DNA of 52,383 nucleotides. Source: an uncultured Eubacteriales bacterium. Lineage in GTDB: Bacteria; Bacillota; Clostridia; Peptostreptococcales; Anaerovoracaceae. A program made the translations under genes and the position numbers. Below, piece by piece: positions 15,593 to 24,978 of this stretch. Below the pieces are notes generated by a model. That model had not been told where the DNA came from and searched no databases. It was given only the letters and a program-made list of their open reading frames with translations. How positions within the stretch are numbered: the stretch's first letter is position 1; each line of letters starts with the position of its first letter. The stretch is from NCBI GenBank assembly GCA_902786355.1, contig CADABZ010000020.1:1-52383 (forward strand), given 5' to 3'.

Positions 15593-16684
15593 CTATTCTT
15601 CAGTCTCTGTGTCTTTGAGCAGTCCGAAGTCCTCGATTCCCTGCTCGAAATCTGACTGTGTCTTGAAATAATGCACCTTGCCATTCTCATCAGCAAAGAA
15701 GAACAGGTCATCTGACTTCTGATAATTCAGGACTGCATCCATTGCATCCCCGATGACTGTGGAAATAGGCCCCGGAGGAAGTCCAGCGAACTTACGCGTG
15801 TTGTACGGATTGTCGCTGTCGAGCTGGCTTTGCTTGAGCTCGACTCTGTCGATATCAAATATATATCCTACAGTGACATCACTTCCGAGTGAGATACCCT
15901 GATCAAGTCTGTTCATGAATACTCCTGCCACAGCAGCCTGGTCACCGGCAGTAGCCTCCTTGGTGACGATCGATGTCAGAGTCAGGAATTCATGGACTGA
16001 GAATCCGGACACATCGATCTTGTCCTTGCGGGCAGTCAGCTCAGTATCCATTCTGTCGAGGCACATCTCTGTGAATCCTTCGATGGTATTGCTTCCCGCA
16101 GTTATGTAATACGTGTCAGCATAGAGATATCCCTCGAGCGGATTCATTACATTCTCATTGAGAATATCATCAGACAGGAACCAGTACTTGTCGATCAGCT
16201 CTTTCAGGTAAGCCTCGTCCTTCCATTTTGCGAGTATCTCTTCAGGAGTTGTATTAAGCTGTCCTGCGATATCCTGCGCTACCTGTGTCAGTCTTGCACC
16301 GTCCTTGACTTCAATAGATTCCTTGGACAGGTGCTCAAAATCCCCGGTTTCGATGATCTTCATTATCTGCTGGAATGACATCCCTTTGGTGAAGATATAT
16401 GTATTGGCCTGCAGGTTTTTATAGCCGCTTATCTTGGCATTGATCTTCGCACATGTCTTGTTTCTTACAAGCCCAGCCTCATCGAGGATCTCTACGATCA
16501 TAGATGCTCCCGAACCGCTAGGTATATCCACTACGACCTCTTCAGTGCTGCCCGGCTCGACCGCTCTGAGCCCCATTGTATACCATCCGCCTCCGGCTAC
16601 GAGCACGGCTAACAGCAGTATCAGTATGAAAAGTCCTCTGCATCCGCCTTTCTTTTTCTTTCCTGCCGGTCTGTTGTTACTCAT
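15593..16684 (-). CDS. mltG: Endolytic murein transglycosylase MltG (363 aa)
   Basis: MltG cuts nascent peptidoglycan glycan strands at the outer face of the membrane. A lysine-rich N-terminus and one membrane span (FILILLLAVLVAGGGW, about residues 18-33) place the rest outside. The YceG domain follows. The catalytic Glu is in LTSIVTKEA, and NPYNTRKFAGLPPGPIS is the family signature. The start at 16684 (MSNNRPAG) has GGGAG upstream; a start 10 codons earlier has none. It is transcribed divergently from the PTS gene. Confidence 0.93.
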   Translation of the reverse strand: MSNNRPAGKKKKGGCRGLFILILLLAVLVAGGGWYTMGLRAVEPGSTEEVVVDIPSGSGASMIVEILDEAGLVRNKTCAKINAKISGYKNLQANTYIFTKGMSFQQIMKIIETGDFEHLSKESIEVKDGARLTQVAQDIAGQLNTTPEEILAKWKDEAYLKELIDKYWFLSDDILNENVMNPLEGYLYADTYYITAGSNTIEGFTEMCLDRMDTELTARKDKIDVSGFSVHEFLTLTSIVTKEATAGDQAAVAGVFMNRLDQGISLGSDVTVGYIFDIDRVELKQSQLDSDNPYNTRKFAGLPPGPISTVIGDAMDAVLNYQKSDDLFFFADENGKVHYFKTQSDFEQGIEDFGLLKDTETEE

Positions 16685-16719
16685 TATCTGCTCCCTTCTG
16701 CGAAAACATTGCATATCAG

Positions 16720-16750
16720 TTGATCAAAAACGCCTCAGATATGTTATAAT
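16720..16750 (+). promoter_or_regulatory. Promoter of the PTS IIC gene
   Basis: TTGATC (16720-16725), a 19-nt spacer, and TATAAT (16745-16750) with an upstream TGT that forms an extended -10. The resulting leader is about 110 nt. It contains only A/T-rich sequence with no hairpin I would call regulatory. Confidence 0.6.
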
Positions 16751-16868
16751 CTACGAAGTATGCCGACACTTAGGCAGCTATACATATATATAGGTTTGAT
16801 GCGCATTGATATACACATCATATGCTATTTTAACTAACTCTGCAAGAATAATAAGGAAGTAGCTTAAA

Positions 16869-17972
16869 ATGACAAAGGAATCCGGCAATTCATTCAAATC
16901 GTTTCTGGAACGAAAAAACATCGAGATAAGCGCAAAACGTTACGGCATAGACGCCCTTTCAGCAATGGCACAGGGTCTCTTCTGCTCACTGCTTATCGGA
17001 ACTATCATCAATACACTCGGAACTCAGTTCCACATCGACTTTCTGACTGACCCTGTCTGCAATATCAGCGGAGTTGACTACACGGTAGGCGGCCTGTGCA
17101 TGGCAATGACAGGACCTGCAATGGCGATCGCCATAGGATATGCCCTCAAGTGTCCGCCTCTTGTACTGTTCTCACTTGCGACAGTAGGATTTGCAGCAAA
17201 CGGCCTCGGAGGCGCCGGCGGACCGCTGGCAGTTCTCTTCATCGCCATCATAGCTGCTGAAGTCGGCAAGGCTGTACAGGGCGAGACCCGGATCGATATC
17301 CTTGTAACTCCGCTTGTAACTATCGGCGTAGGCGTCGGTCTCTCGGCATGGTGGGCACCGGCACTCGGTGCTGCAGCTATGAAAGTCGGCACTCTCATCA
17401 TGTGGGCGACAGAGCTGAGGCCTTTCATGATGGGAATTCTGGTTTCCGTCATCGTAGGAGTAGCGCTGACACTCCCTATCTCATCTGCAGCCATATGCGC
17501 CGCACTCGGCCTCACGGGTCTTGCCGGAGGAGCCGCAGTAGCAGGCTGCTGTGCACAGATGATAGGATTCGCTGTCACATCATTCCCGGAGAATAAATGG
17601 GGCGGTCTTGTATCACAGGGCATCGGAACATCCATGCTTCAGATGGGCAACATTGTAAAGAATCCACGAATCTGGATAGGACCTACCCTTGCATCAGCCA
17701 TCACAGGACCGATAGCGACCTGCGTATTCCACCTCCAGATGAACGGAGCCCCGGTGTCAAGCGGTATGGGAACATGCGGCTTCGTAGGACAGATCGGTGT
17801 CTACTCAGGCTGGGTAGCTGATGTAGCCTCTGGAGCCAAGGCAGCAATAACTCCTATGGACTGGATCGGACTGATCCTCATCTGCTTCATTCTCCCGGCG
17901 ATCCTCGCACCTGCCATCAACATGGTCTGCCGCAGGCTTGGCTGGGTAAAAGACGGAGATATGACACTGTAA
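16869..17972 (+). CDS. Orphan PTS-type transporter subunit IIC (367 aa)
   Basis: This is an integral membrane protein of the PTS EIIC_2 type. It has about nine glycine- and alanine-rich spans, with GVDYTVGGLCMAMTGPAM, LATVGFAANGLGGAGGPL and MQMNGAPVSSGMGTCGFVG-like loop motifs (the last as HLQMNGAPVSSGMGTCG near residue 292). There are no IIA or IIB domains and no PTS genes nearby, so it either works with distant components or moves its substrate without phosphorylation, as suggested for some members. AAGGAAG precedes the ATG with a 10-nt gap. The substrate is unknown. Confidence 0.85.
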   Translation: MTKESGNSFKSFLERKNIEISAKRYGIDALSAMAQGLFCSLLIGTIINTLGTQFHIDFLTDPVCNISGVDYTVGGLCMAMTGPAMAIAIGYALKCPPLVLFSLATVGFAANGLGGAGGPLAVLFIAIIAAEVGKAVQGETRIDILVTPLVTIGVGVGLSAWWAPALGAAAMKVGTLIMWATELRPFMMGILVSVIVGVALTLPISSAAICAALGLTGLAGGAAVAGCCAQMIGFAVTSFPENKWGGLVSQGIGTSMLQMGNIVKNPRIWIGPTLASAITGPIATCVFHLQMNGAPVSSGMGTCGFVGQIGVYSGWVADVASGAKAAITPMDWIGLILICFILPAILAPAINMVCRRLGWVKDGDMTL

Positions 17973-18020
17973 TCAGGGCTGCAGATCATCCATGCATCTC
18001 TGCACCCGAAGCACGAAATA

Positions 18021-18060
18021 AAAAGCTCAGCCGGGAGATTTTCTCAAGGCTGAGCTTTTG
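18021..18060. terminator. Bidirectional terminator between the PTS IIC and PBP genes
   Basis: AAAAGCTCAGCC (18021-18032) pairs perfectly with GGCTGAGCTTTT (18048-18059). It has A and T flanks on both sides and so can serve both convergent genes. Confidence 0.85.
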
Positions 18061-18085
18061 TATTGTTTCACAGTTATATGCTGTC

Positions 18086-19429
18086 TCAGGAGTTGTTCTC
18101 CTCCAGCGTCCTTATGACCGCTCTTGCTATAGGTCCGGCTACTTCAGAACCATAGCCTCCTTCCTTGACCCACACTACGAATGCATAAGGCGCATTTTCA
18201 TCATCAGTAAAACCGACAAACCACGCATCCGGATTATAGGAACCGGTTTCAGCAGTTCCGGATTTTGCATAGATATCGAGTCCTTCATAATTATACTCGC
18301 CGTAGTTTTCCACTACGTTGTTCTTCATCATGCTCCTGAGCTCTGCTGCCGTATCCTTCTCAAGATATCTGCCGAGAGTCTTGCCGCCCGTAAGCTCTCT
18401 GAGGAATGAAGCGCTCTTGATCATGGTCGGCTGCACGGCTTCTCCATCATTAGCTATCGCTCCGACGTAGACCATCAGAGCACATGGATTTACGAGGTCG
18501 TCTGCCTGGCCTATTCCTGCCCAGCTCAGCTTGATGCTGTCATCCGAAGGAAATGAAAAAGTTCCTTTCGCTGTCCTTACGCCATTGATCTCAACAGGCT
18601 CTGTGAGGCCGGCCTTTTCAGTATACTCCTCCATCACATCAGCTCCGACTTCTCTGGTGAGCTCACCGAATGCTCCGTTGCACGACTGAGCCAGCGCGCC
18701 GCGGAAGTCTACTTCCCCGTGCGCTTCCACATCTGTGAAGTCGGTGCCGCTGTACTCGTTCTCACCGTCGCAGTCGAAAGTGAATGAGTCACGGTCTCTT
18801 AAGTTGTCGATCACCGCAGCCGATGTCACAAGCTTGAATGTAGATCCCGGCGTTATAGCTCCGTCTATGAAATTGTTGAAGAAATATCCCTCGCCGTCGT
18901 CCTCAGGTATGCCATCAGCCGGATCGAATGTAGGTGTGCTGACCATGCACAGTATCTCACCGGTCTTCCAGTTGAACACTCCCACGAGACCTGTCCTGTC
19001 GCCAAGAGCCTCATATGCTGTGACATTGGCCCTGGCGTCGATAGTGAGTTTTATCTTTTTGCCCTGAGCAGATGTGTCGTATGTACCATTCAGAATGTCA
19101 TAGCCTATGAGCTGACTTTTGAAGATATTGATCGCCCCGCTCGCGATATTGCCTTCAGGATCTCCCACTGCATGAACGGTAGCCCTTCTTACCTCCCAGT
19201 CATTGCTGTAGTACGGGCCGTCTCTGGTGCATTCAAGGAGCACCTGATCATTTCTGTCACAGACCGTTCCTCTGTTGATAACGCCATCTGTATATATCTG
19301 GGAATTCCCATAAAAGCTGGCCCATTTTCCGCCGTCCTTCACGAATCTCATTCCGAATATGCAGACACCGGTGAACAGTATCAGTGCCAGGAGGAGGCAT
19401 ATAACAGCTCGTCTTTCCTGTTTACGCAT
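18086..19429 (-). CDS. Class B penicillin-binding protein, PbpA/PBP2-like (447 aa)
   Basis: This is a transpeptidase that cross-links peptidoglycan, anchored by one membrane span (about residues 8-27). The three active-site motifs are intact: STFK with the nucleophile near S196, SCN in ALAQSCNGAF near residue 250, and KSGT in IYAKSGTAETGSYN near residue 389. The N-terminal dimerisation domain is short, as in the PbpA group. It overlaps the FtsW-type gene by 8 nt, and the two form the usual SEDS polymerase / PBP pair. The lack of a PASTA domain argues against a PBP2x type. Confidence 0.92.
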   Translation of the reverse strand: MRKQERRAVICLLLALILFTGVCIFGMRFVKDGGKWASFYGNSQIYTDGVINRGTVCDRNDQVLLECTRDGPYYSNDWEVRRATVHAVGDPEGNIASGAINIFKSQLIGYDILNGTYDTSAQGKKIKLTIDARANVTAYEALGDRTGLVGVFNWKTGEILCMVSTPTFDPADGIPEDDGEGYFFNNFIDGAITPGSTFKLVTSAAVIDNLRDRDSFTFDCDGENEYSGTDFTDVEAHGEVDFRGALAQSCNGAFGELTREVGADVMEEYTEKAGLTEPVEINGVRTAKGTFSFPSDDSIKLSWAGIGQADDLVNPCALMVYVGAIANDGEAVQPTMIKSASFLRELTGGKTLGRYLEKDTAAELRSMMKNNVVENYGEYNYEGLDIYAKSGTAETGSYNPDAWFVGFTDDENAPYAFVVWVKEGGYGSEVAGPIARAVIRTLEENNS

Positions 19430-21149
19430 GCTGATCCTCCTTTCCTACCGCAAGGCTCGATGCCCGCCGCATATCCGCAGCCTTGAAGTATGCAAGCATC
19501 GCCCAGGAGGCAAGCATACTCGTACCACCCGTAGAAACGAACGGGAAGGTAACACCTGTAAGCGGAAAGAGATCCACAGCGCCGAAGACATTGAGTATTG
19601 TCTGAACGAGGAAGATCGTAGATGCTCCGCAGGCACATATTGTGTAGAATGTCGATCTGCCTGCAACTATGCTCATGACTGCGAATATGGTCAGAGTTAT
19701 TATGCACAGAACGAGCAGAACAGCTATGATGAATCCCCACTCTTCCATAACGAATCCGAAGACCAGGTCAGTGCTCGAAGCTCCTACGTATTTCAGCGAT
19801 CCATTGCCCGCTCCGAGACCGAGCAGACCTCCTCCGGCTCCGAATGACATTGTCCTTGTCTGCTGATATCCCTGATTATCCGCATAATCCCATACATGTC
19901 CCCAGACATCGAATCTGGATGCTATGTATGGCTTGAATCTCAGAACCAGCATGCCCATTAGTCCGGCTCCTACTCCTGTAAGTATCATCCTTGACAGATC
20001 TCCGCTTCGCAGAAATGATACGACAAGATATGTGGCAAAGAAGATCAGAGCTGTTCCGAAGTCTCCCATGATGGCAAGGCATCCGAGGCAGAAGAGCGAG
20101 AACGCCGCGTACATTATAGTACTGTTCTTCTGATACAGCTCTTCAAGAGTACCGGCACCCACACAGATGAATGCAAGCTTGACTAACTCGGACGGCTGGA
20201 ATGAGAATCCGCCTATGGTGATCCAGTTGGCTGCTCCGTATTTTATCGTTCCGAGCAGCAGGTTGAGTATCAGTATGATGACTGACAGCCCGATCAGAAC
20301 AGGCTTGAGCCTGCGTATGCGGTCAAGGTCTCTCATGTAGAAGCACATGAATATCATGAGGGCAAGACCGAGCATCATCGATACGAACTGCTTGAAAGTA
20401 TTGTCCGGAGACCAGGACGTAGTCACAGCAAGATTGATAGTCGACATGAAGAAGGCTATCATCTCCATCTCGAAGCCCTTGCGCCCCATAGTTTTGAGCA
20501 CCATAACATAAGTCCACATCACAGCAGAGAGAAGGACTATGCTTAAGACCGCAGAAAATGTGATATCCTCTCCCATCCCGATCACCAGCTGTACTATTGT
20601 CAGAAGCTGGAAAAGAGTGATCGCAAGAAGTATCATCCACGGAGCTACCGGCTCCTTGTCCAGGCGGCGCATCTTCTCGTTGTTTCTGCTCTCCTCTACG
20701 CTGGCAGGAGCAACTGTGCAGTGCACGCCTCCCGCAACGATCTCATCGCCTGTGTTGATGAGATAACGACGCCCCGGTATCAGTTTATACCCGTTAACGA
20801 CCGTTTCACTGCTTTCACTCAGGCTTTTGAGTATCCATTTCGTATCATCTCTTCTTGCGAGGATAGCATGGTTGCCGGAAACTGTCCGAACAGGTATGTT
20901 GATATCCGCCGACCTGCTTCTTCCTATCACGTTCTCCCAGTGAGTGATCGGGTAGTTTCCGCCGTTTTCCACAAGAAAATATCCCCAGATCTCCGGTGTA
21001 CATCTGGTAGTCAGAAGCGAGAAAATACACAGAAGCAATATATATGCTGCGAGAACCACAAAGACCCACCGAAGCATGGTGGTAACCTCTCTGGCCAGAT
21101 CCGGATATGTCTGCGCTATATTCAGTATTTTGTAAAGTAAGTTTTCCAT
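19422..21149 (-). CDS. FtsW/RodA/SpoVE-family glycosyltransferase with an FHA domain (575 aa)
   Basis: SEDS proteins polymerise lipid II into glycan strands. One membrane span (about residues 27-45) is followed by an FHA domain at about 60-150 with NVIGRSRSADINIPVRTVSGNHA-like order (GRS, S and the NH motif present). FHA domains bind phosphothreonine. The SEDS part starts near residue 170 with about ten spans. It has the conserved loops WITIGGFSFQPSELVKLAF and FVSTGGTSMLASWAML. The fused FHA suggests control by a Ser/Thr kinase of the PrkC type. The gene shows no ribosome binding site, and a -10 element lies directly in front of the ATG. Confidence 0.9.
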   Translation of the reverse strand: MENLLYKILNIAQTYPDLAREVTTMLRWVFVVLAAYILLLCIFSLLTTRCTPEIWGYFLVENGGNYPITHWENVIGRSRSADINIPVRTVSGNHAILARRDDTKWILKSLSESSETVVNGYKLIPGRRYLINTGDEIVAGGVHCTVAPASVEESRNNEKMRRLDKEPVAPWMILLAITLFQLLTIVQLVIGMGEDITFSAVLSIVLLSAVMWTYVMVLKTMGRKGFEMEMIAFFMSTINLAVTTSWSPDNTFKQFVSMMLGLALMIFMCFYMRDLDRIRRLKPVLIGLSVIILILNLLLGTIKYGAANWITIGGFSFQPSELVKLAFICVGAGTLEELYQKNSTIMYAAFSLFCLGCLAIMGDFGTALIFFATYLVVSFLRSGDLSRMILTGVGAGLMGMLVLRFKPYIASRFDVWGHVWDYADNQGYQQTRTMSFGAGGGLLGLGAGNGSLKYVGASSTDLVFGFVMEEWGFIIAVLLVLCIITLTIFAVMSIVAGRSTFYTICACGASTIFLVQTILNVFGAVDLFPLTGVTFPFVSTGGTSMLASWAMLAYFKAADMRRASSLAVGKEDQHA

Positions 21150-21157
21150 CTAAGCGT

Positions 21158-21163
21158 AGTATA
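21158..21163 (-). promoter_or_regulatory. -10 element right before the FtsW start codon
   Basis: TATACT stands 8 nt ahead of the ATG at 21149, which would put the transcription start about one base before the start codon. No -35 element of note is seen. Together with the missing ribosome binding site this points to a leaderless mRNA. Confidence 0.4.
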
Positions 21164-21227
21164 CAACGTGTGATATGGATTTTTCCTTTAAATCCGTTTA
21201 GGCAGCAGCTTTCACCTCTGAAAAAAA

Positions 21228-21253
21228 TGAAAAAGGTCCGGAGGACGGACCCT
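21228..21253 (-). terminator. Terminator of glnS
   Basis: AAGGTCCG (21233-21240) pairs with CGGACC(C)TT (21246-21253) around a 5-nt loop. On the minus strand it is followed by TTTTTCATTTTTTT. Confidence 0.8.
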
Positions 21254-21314
21254 TTCATCTTATTATCATTCCGGGCTTGCACCTCTGTATAGGCTCTGCC
21301 TTGCAGCTGTCTTT

Positions 21315-22988
21315 CTATTTCCAGGAGCTCTTGAGGCCGACGATGCTGTTGAATACTTTTTCATCATCGGTAGTCAGAACGGAGTCTGCGATATAGTAGC
21401 CCTTGCGGAAGAACTGGAATCTCTCACCCGGCTTGATGTCAGCTGCACTCGGTTCAGCATAACCCCATGTCTCGTGAAGCGATTCAGGATCGAACTCGAT
21501 CTCCCCTGTCTTCTCGCCATTCTCATCAACTACATCCTTCATGAGATATCCGTACTCTCTGATCCTGATCTTTACAGCTGAGCTTGCCTCTACAAAGTGG
21601 ATAGTTCCCTTGACTTTGCGGCCTTCAAATCCTGATCCGCTGTGTGTCTCCGGATCATAGGTGCAGTGCAGGGCAATGATGTTGCCGTCTGCATCTTTCT
21701 CAACGCTGTTGCAGGTGATGAAATATGCACCTTTGAACCTTACCTCGTTGCCAGGGAAGAGCCTGAAGTATTTCTTGACAGGGACTTCCATGAAGTCATC
21801 GCCGTCCACCCACAGTTCTCTTCCGAATGGGATCTCTCTTGTTCCCATCTCAGGCACCTTGCTGTTGTTCTCAACAGTGCACATCTCGATCTTGTCTTCA
21901 GGATAGTTGTCTATGATGACCTTGATAGGGTTCTTGACTACGTTGATGGCAGGAACTTTGAGCTGAAGGTCTTCTCTGACACACTGCTCGAGCTGAGCGA
22001 TATCGATCGTCGAGTCAGCTTTGGATACACCGATGTCATTGCAGAACTTACGGATAGCTTCAGGTGTGTAGCCTCTTCTGCGTACAGCAGCGAGAGTGCA
22101 CAGTCTCGGATCATCCCATCCTTCTACCTTGCCCTCTTCAACAAGTCTTCTTATGAATCTCTTGCTCATCAGCATCGTTGTGACGTTGAGCGGTGCGAAT
22201 TCGATCTGGCGAGGAGGATTAGGCCACCAGCCCACTTCTCTTACTACCCAGTCATAGAGAGGTCTGTGATCCTCGAACTCGAGTGTGCAGATGGAGTGAG
22301 TGATTCCCTCGATAGCATCCTCGATCGGATGAGCAAAATCGTACATCGGATAGATGCACCATTTGTCGCCTGTGTTGTGATGAGGTGCGTGAACTACTCT
22401 GTAGATTACAGGGTCTCTCATGTTGATGTTAGGGCTTGCCATGTCGATCTTGGCTCTCAGGCATACCTCTCCGTCAGCAAATTCGCCTGCTCTCATCTTC
22501 TCAAACAGTTCAAGATTCTCCTCTACAGGTCTGTTCCTGTAAGGACTCTCCTTGCCGGGCTCCTTGAGAGTTCCTCTGTATTCTCTGATCTGGTCAGGTG
22601 TCAGCTCACATACGAAAGCCTTACCCTGTTTTATAAGCTCAACAGCCGCCTCATACATCGTATCGAAATAATCGGAAGCCCAGAGTTTCTCATCCCACTG
22701 GAAGCCCAGCCAGTTGACATCAGCTTCTATTGACTTTACGAATTCGATGTCTTCTTTTGTAGGATTAGTGTCATCATATCTCAGGTTGCATCTTCCGCCA
22801 TACTTAAGTGCTGTACCGAAATTCAGGCAGAGAGACTTTGCGTGTCCAATATGCAGGTAGCCGTTAGGCTCAGGCGGAAATCTTGTCACGATCTCCTTAT
22901 GCTTGCCTGTAGCAAGGTCTTCATTGATGATATCGTGGATAAAGTTACCCGCCATATTTTTGTATTCTTCAGCTGTTGCAAATGCCAT
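21315..22988 (-). CDS. glnS: Glutaminyl-tRNA synthetase (557 aa)
   Basis: This class I synthetase charges tRNA-Gln with glutamine. HIGH is present in [10 protein letters not shown] near residue 46. The KMSKS equivalent is MSKR in TMLMSKRFI near residue 278. The N-terminal [13 protein letters not shown] and DDTNPTKED motifs distinguish it from non-discriminating GltX. The anticodon-binding beta-barrels fill the C-terminal half. The length is normal. AAGGGG precedes the ATG. Having glnS implies that charging of tRNA-Gln need not go through the GatCAB amidation route. Confidence 0.95.
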   Translation of the reverse strand: MAFATAEEYKNMAGNFIHDIINEDLATGKHKEIVTRFPPEPNGYLHIGHAKSLCLNFGTALKYGGRCNLRYDDTNPTKEDIEFVKSIEADVNWLGFQWDEKLWASDYFDTMYEAAVELIKQGKAFVCELTPDQIREYRGTLKEPGKESPYRNRPVEENLELFEKMRAGEFADGEVCLRAKIDMASPNINMRDPVIYRVVHAPHHNTGDKWCIYPMYDFAHPIEDAIEGITHSICTLEFEDHRPLYDWVVREVGWWPNPPRQIEFAPLNVTTMLMSKRFIRRLVEEGKVEGWDDPRLCTLAAVRRRGYTPEAIRKFCNDIGVSKADSTIDIAQLEQCVREDLQLKVPAINVVKNPIKVIIDNYPEDKIEMCTVENNSKVPEMGTREIPFGRELWVDGDDFMEVPVKKYFRLFPGNEVRFKGAYFITCNSVEKDADGNIIALHCTYDPETHSGSGFEGRKVKGTIHFVEASSAVKIRIREYGYLMKDVVDENGEKTGEIEFDPESLHETWGYAEPSAADIKPGERFQFFRKGYYIADSVLTTDDEKVFNSIVGLKSSWK

Positions 22989-23184
22989 AGTCTTACCCCT
23001 TTCAGGAAAATATCGTAGTTAGAGATATTGTATCACAATGTGTGCCTGACTTACAGAATGAAGATGCAAAAATATATCCTCTTTGATGACATGCTTCTCC
23101 TTTTAACAAAAGACACCCTAAACTTCAGCCTATTGTGATATTATTGACATGTATAGATATTGGCGTAAACGGATGAGGTGAAGT

Positions 23185-24978
23185 ATGGAAAAATATCCTA
23201 TTTATACCGAAATAAACAACTGCAGAGACTGCTATAAATGCGTCAGAACATGCCCTGTCAAGGCTATCCAGATAAAAGACGCTCATGCTGAGATCCTGCA
23301 CGACAGGTGCACATACTGCGGTACCTGTGTAAATGAATGTCCTAACGGTGTCAAGGTCATAAGAAATGACGTAGACAGAGTCCAGATGGCATTCCTGTCT
23401 CACCGCAAGGTCATCGTATCACTGGCTCCTTCATATCTGTCAGAATTCCACGGATATGAAGACAACTTCATAAGAGCATTATATAAGCTCGGCTTCGATG
23501 CAGTCAGTGAGACAGCTATAGGTGCTGCTCTTGTATCCCAGGCACTCGACATGTATATCGTGGAGCACGGTGAAGCGAACTTTATTTCAACTGCATGCCC
23601 GTCGGTAGTTGAGCTTGTAAGAAAGTATTTCCCTGAATGCGTACCGGAGCTCGCTCCTGTACCATCACCGCTTCAGACTCACAGCGCATATCTGAGGCAT
23701 CTGTACGGAAATGATATAACGATCGTTTTCATAGGACCTTGCATAGCCAAGAAGCTTGAAGCCGATGCTCATCCAGGCTACCCTGATATAGCGCTCACCT
23801 TCCGTGAAGTGGAGCAGTGGCTCGAAGAAGAAAACATCCAGCTCGACAACATGGACACCGGCATACCTGTCGAGTTCGTTCCTGCCAAGGCCGGAAAGGC
23901 TTCCATATATCCTATTGAAAACGGTCAGATCGAGACCTCCAAGATATGGATGAACAAATTCGTTGAACAGAATGCACTGTCCGTATCCGGAGTTGAGCGC
24001 ATAATGTCAAGTCTGCGCGGTACGCATACCGCAGATTTCCTCGAGACTCTGAACTGTGACGGAGGCTGCATCAATGGCCCGGGCACTTCGAGGGAGGACT
24101 CAGCAGTAGTACGCAAGAAGTCCGTTGCATCTGCTGTAATGCAGAGGCTTTCTGAGCCTGCCATATTCGACGGCGATGCTGCTTTTGCAAGAGAGGTCCT
24201 CAAGAAGGGATACGGCATTCTCAATGCGGAGCCGCCTGCTGCCGCAGAAGTAACAGGGCTTGACTATTCAGAGGAAGAGATCCAGAAGGCTCTCCAGAAG
24301 CTCGGCAAAAACGGTCCTGAGGATGAACTCAACTGCAGTGGCTGCGGATACAGGACCTGCAGAGATATGGCAAAGGCTCTTATCGCCGGAATCTCCGAAG
24401 CTGAAATGTGTGTCACCAAGATGCGTAAGGATGCCGAAAGCAAAGTCGATATCCTGCTTTCTACCATCCCACACGGCGTTGTCATAGTTGACAGTGATCT
24501 GAACATCGCAGATCTCAACAAGAGGTTCGTTGATATTTTTGAAGAGTATCCTGAGGGCTTCCTCGATGCCGAAGGACTCAGATCATTCCGCGGTTCTCCG
24601 GTTTCGATGTTCGTTCCGTTCGCTGAAAAATTCCGCGAGCAGTTCTTTATGAACAAGCCGGCGCAGTACAGATTCAAGCATGAAGGCAAGGTCATGCGTG
24701 TCACATTCTTCCTTGTCGAGTCCAAGACTCTTCTCGGAGCAATGTTTGAGGATATCACCACCCCAGTCATAAGGCGCGAAGCTGTTATTGAGAAGGCCGA
24801 GGATGTCATTGCAAAATCCCTTAACACAGTACAGCAGATCGCATCCCTGCTCGGCGAGAATGCAGCGGAAACTGAGATCGTACTGAACTCCATAATAGAA
24901 GAATTCAACGTCCACGGTGACAAGTCTGCAGACTACGGACTTGTTGAAGATGAAGGCGGTGGCAGCGATGATGAATGA
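23185..24978 (+). CDS. Sensory [FeFe]-hydrogenase with PAS domain, HydS type (597 aa)
   Basis: Two [4Fe-4S] motifs open the protein (C13-x2-C16-x2-C19-x3-C23 and C42-x2-C45-x2-C48-x3-C52). The H-cluster domain keeps its four ligands: C138 in STACPSVVEL, C186 in IGPCIAKK, and C291/C295 in NCDGGCINGPG. In catalytic enzymes the first motif is TSCCP; here the proton-transfer cysteine is alanine (A137). A further Fe-S segment (C384, C387, C392) and a PAS domain (about 415-520) follow. This is the plan of group C/D sensory hydrogenases, which detect H2 rather than turn it over quickly. It overlaps the SpoIIE-type phosphatase gene. GAGGTG precedes the ATG. Confidence 0.85.
   Translation: MEKYPIYTEINNCRDCYKCVRTCPVKAIQIKDAHAEILHDRCTYCGTCVNECPNGVKVIRNDVDRVQMAFLSHRKVIVSLAPSYLSEFHGYEDNFIRALYKLGFDAVSETAIGAALVSQALDMYIVEHGEANFISTACPSVVELVRKYFPECVPELAPVPSPLQTHSAYLRHLYGNDITIVFIGPCIAKKLEADAHPGYPDIALTFREVEQWLEEENIQLDNMDTGIPVEFVPAKAGKASIYPIENGQIETSKIWMNKFVEQNALSVSGVERIMSSLRGTHTADFLETLNCDGGCINGPGTSREDSAVVRKKSVASAVMQRLSEPAIFDGDAAFAREVLKKGYGILNAEPPAAAEVTGLDYSEEEIQKALQKLGKNGPEDELNCSGCGYRTCRDMAKALIAGISEAEMCVTKMRKDAESKVDILLSTIPHGVVIVDSDLNIADLNKRFVDIFEEYPEGFLDAEGLRSFRGSPVSMFVPFAEKFREQFFMNKPAQYRFKHEGKVMRVTFFLVESKTLLGAMFEDITTPVIRREAVIEKAEDVIAKSLNTVQQIASLLGENAAETEIVLNSIIEEFNVHGDKSADYGLVEDEGGGSDDE

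Noticed and set aside
21642-22733. A 363-codon open frame on the plus strand opposite glnS
   Set aside because: It is fully antisense to glnS, has no ribosome binding site and a composition typical of the complement of a real gene.
23125-23150. A Rex-type operator before the sensory hydrogenase (TTGTGA-N6-TGACAT)
   Set aside because: The right half is not the mirror image TCACAA, so the symmetry is too poor.
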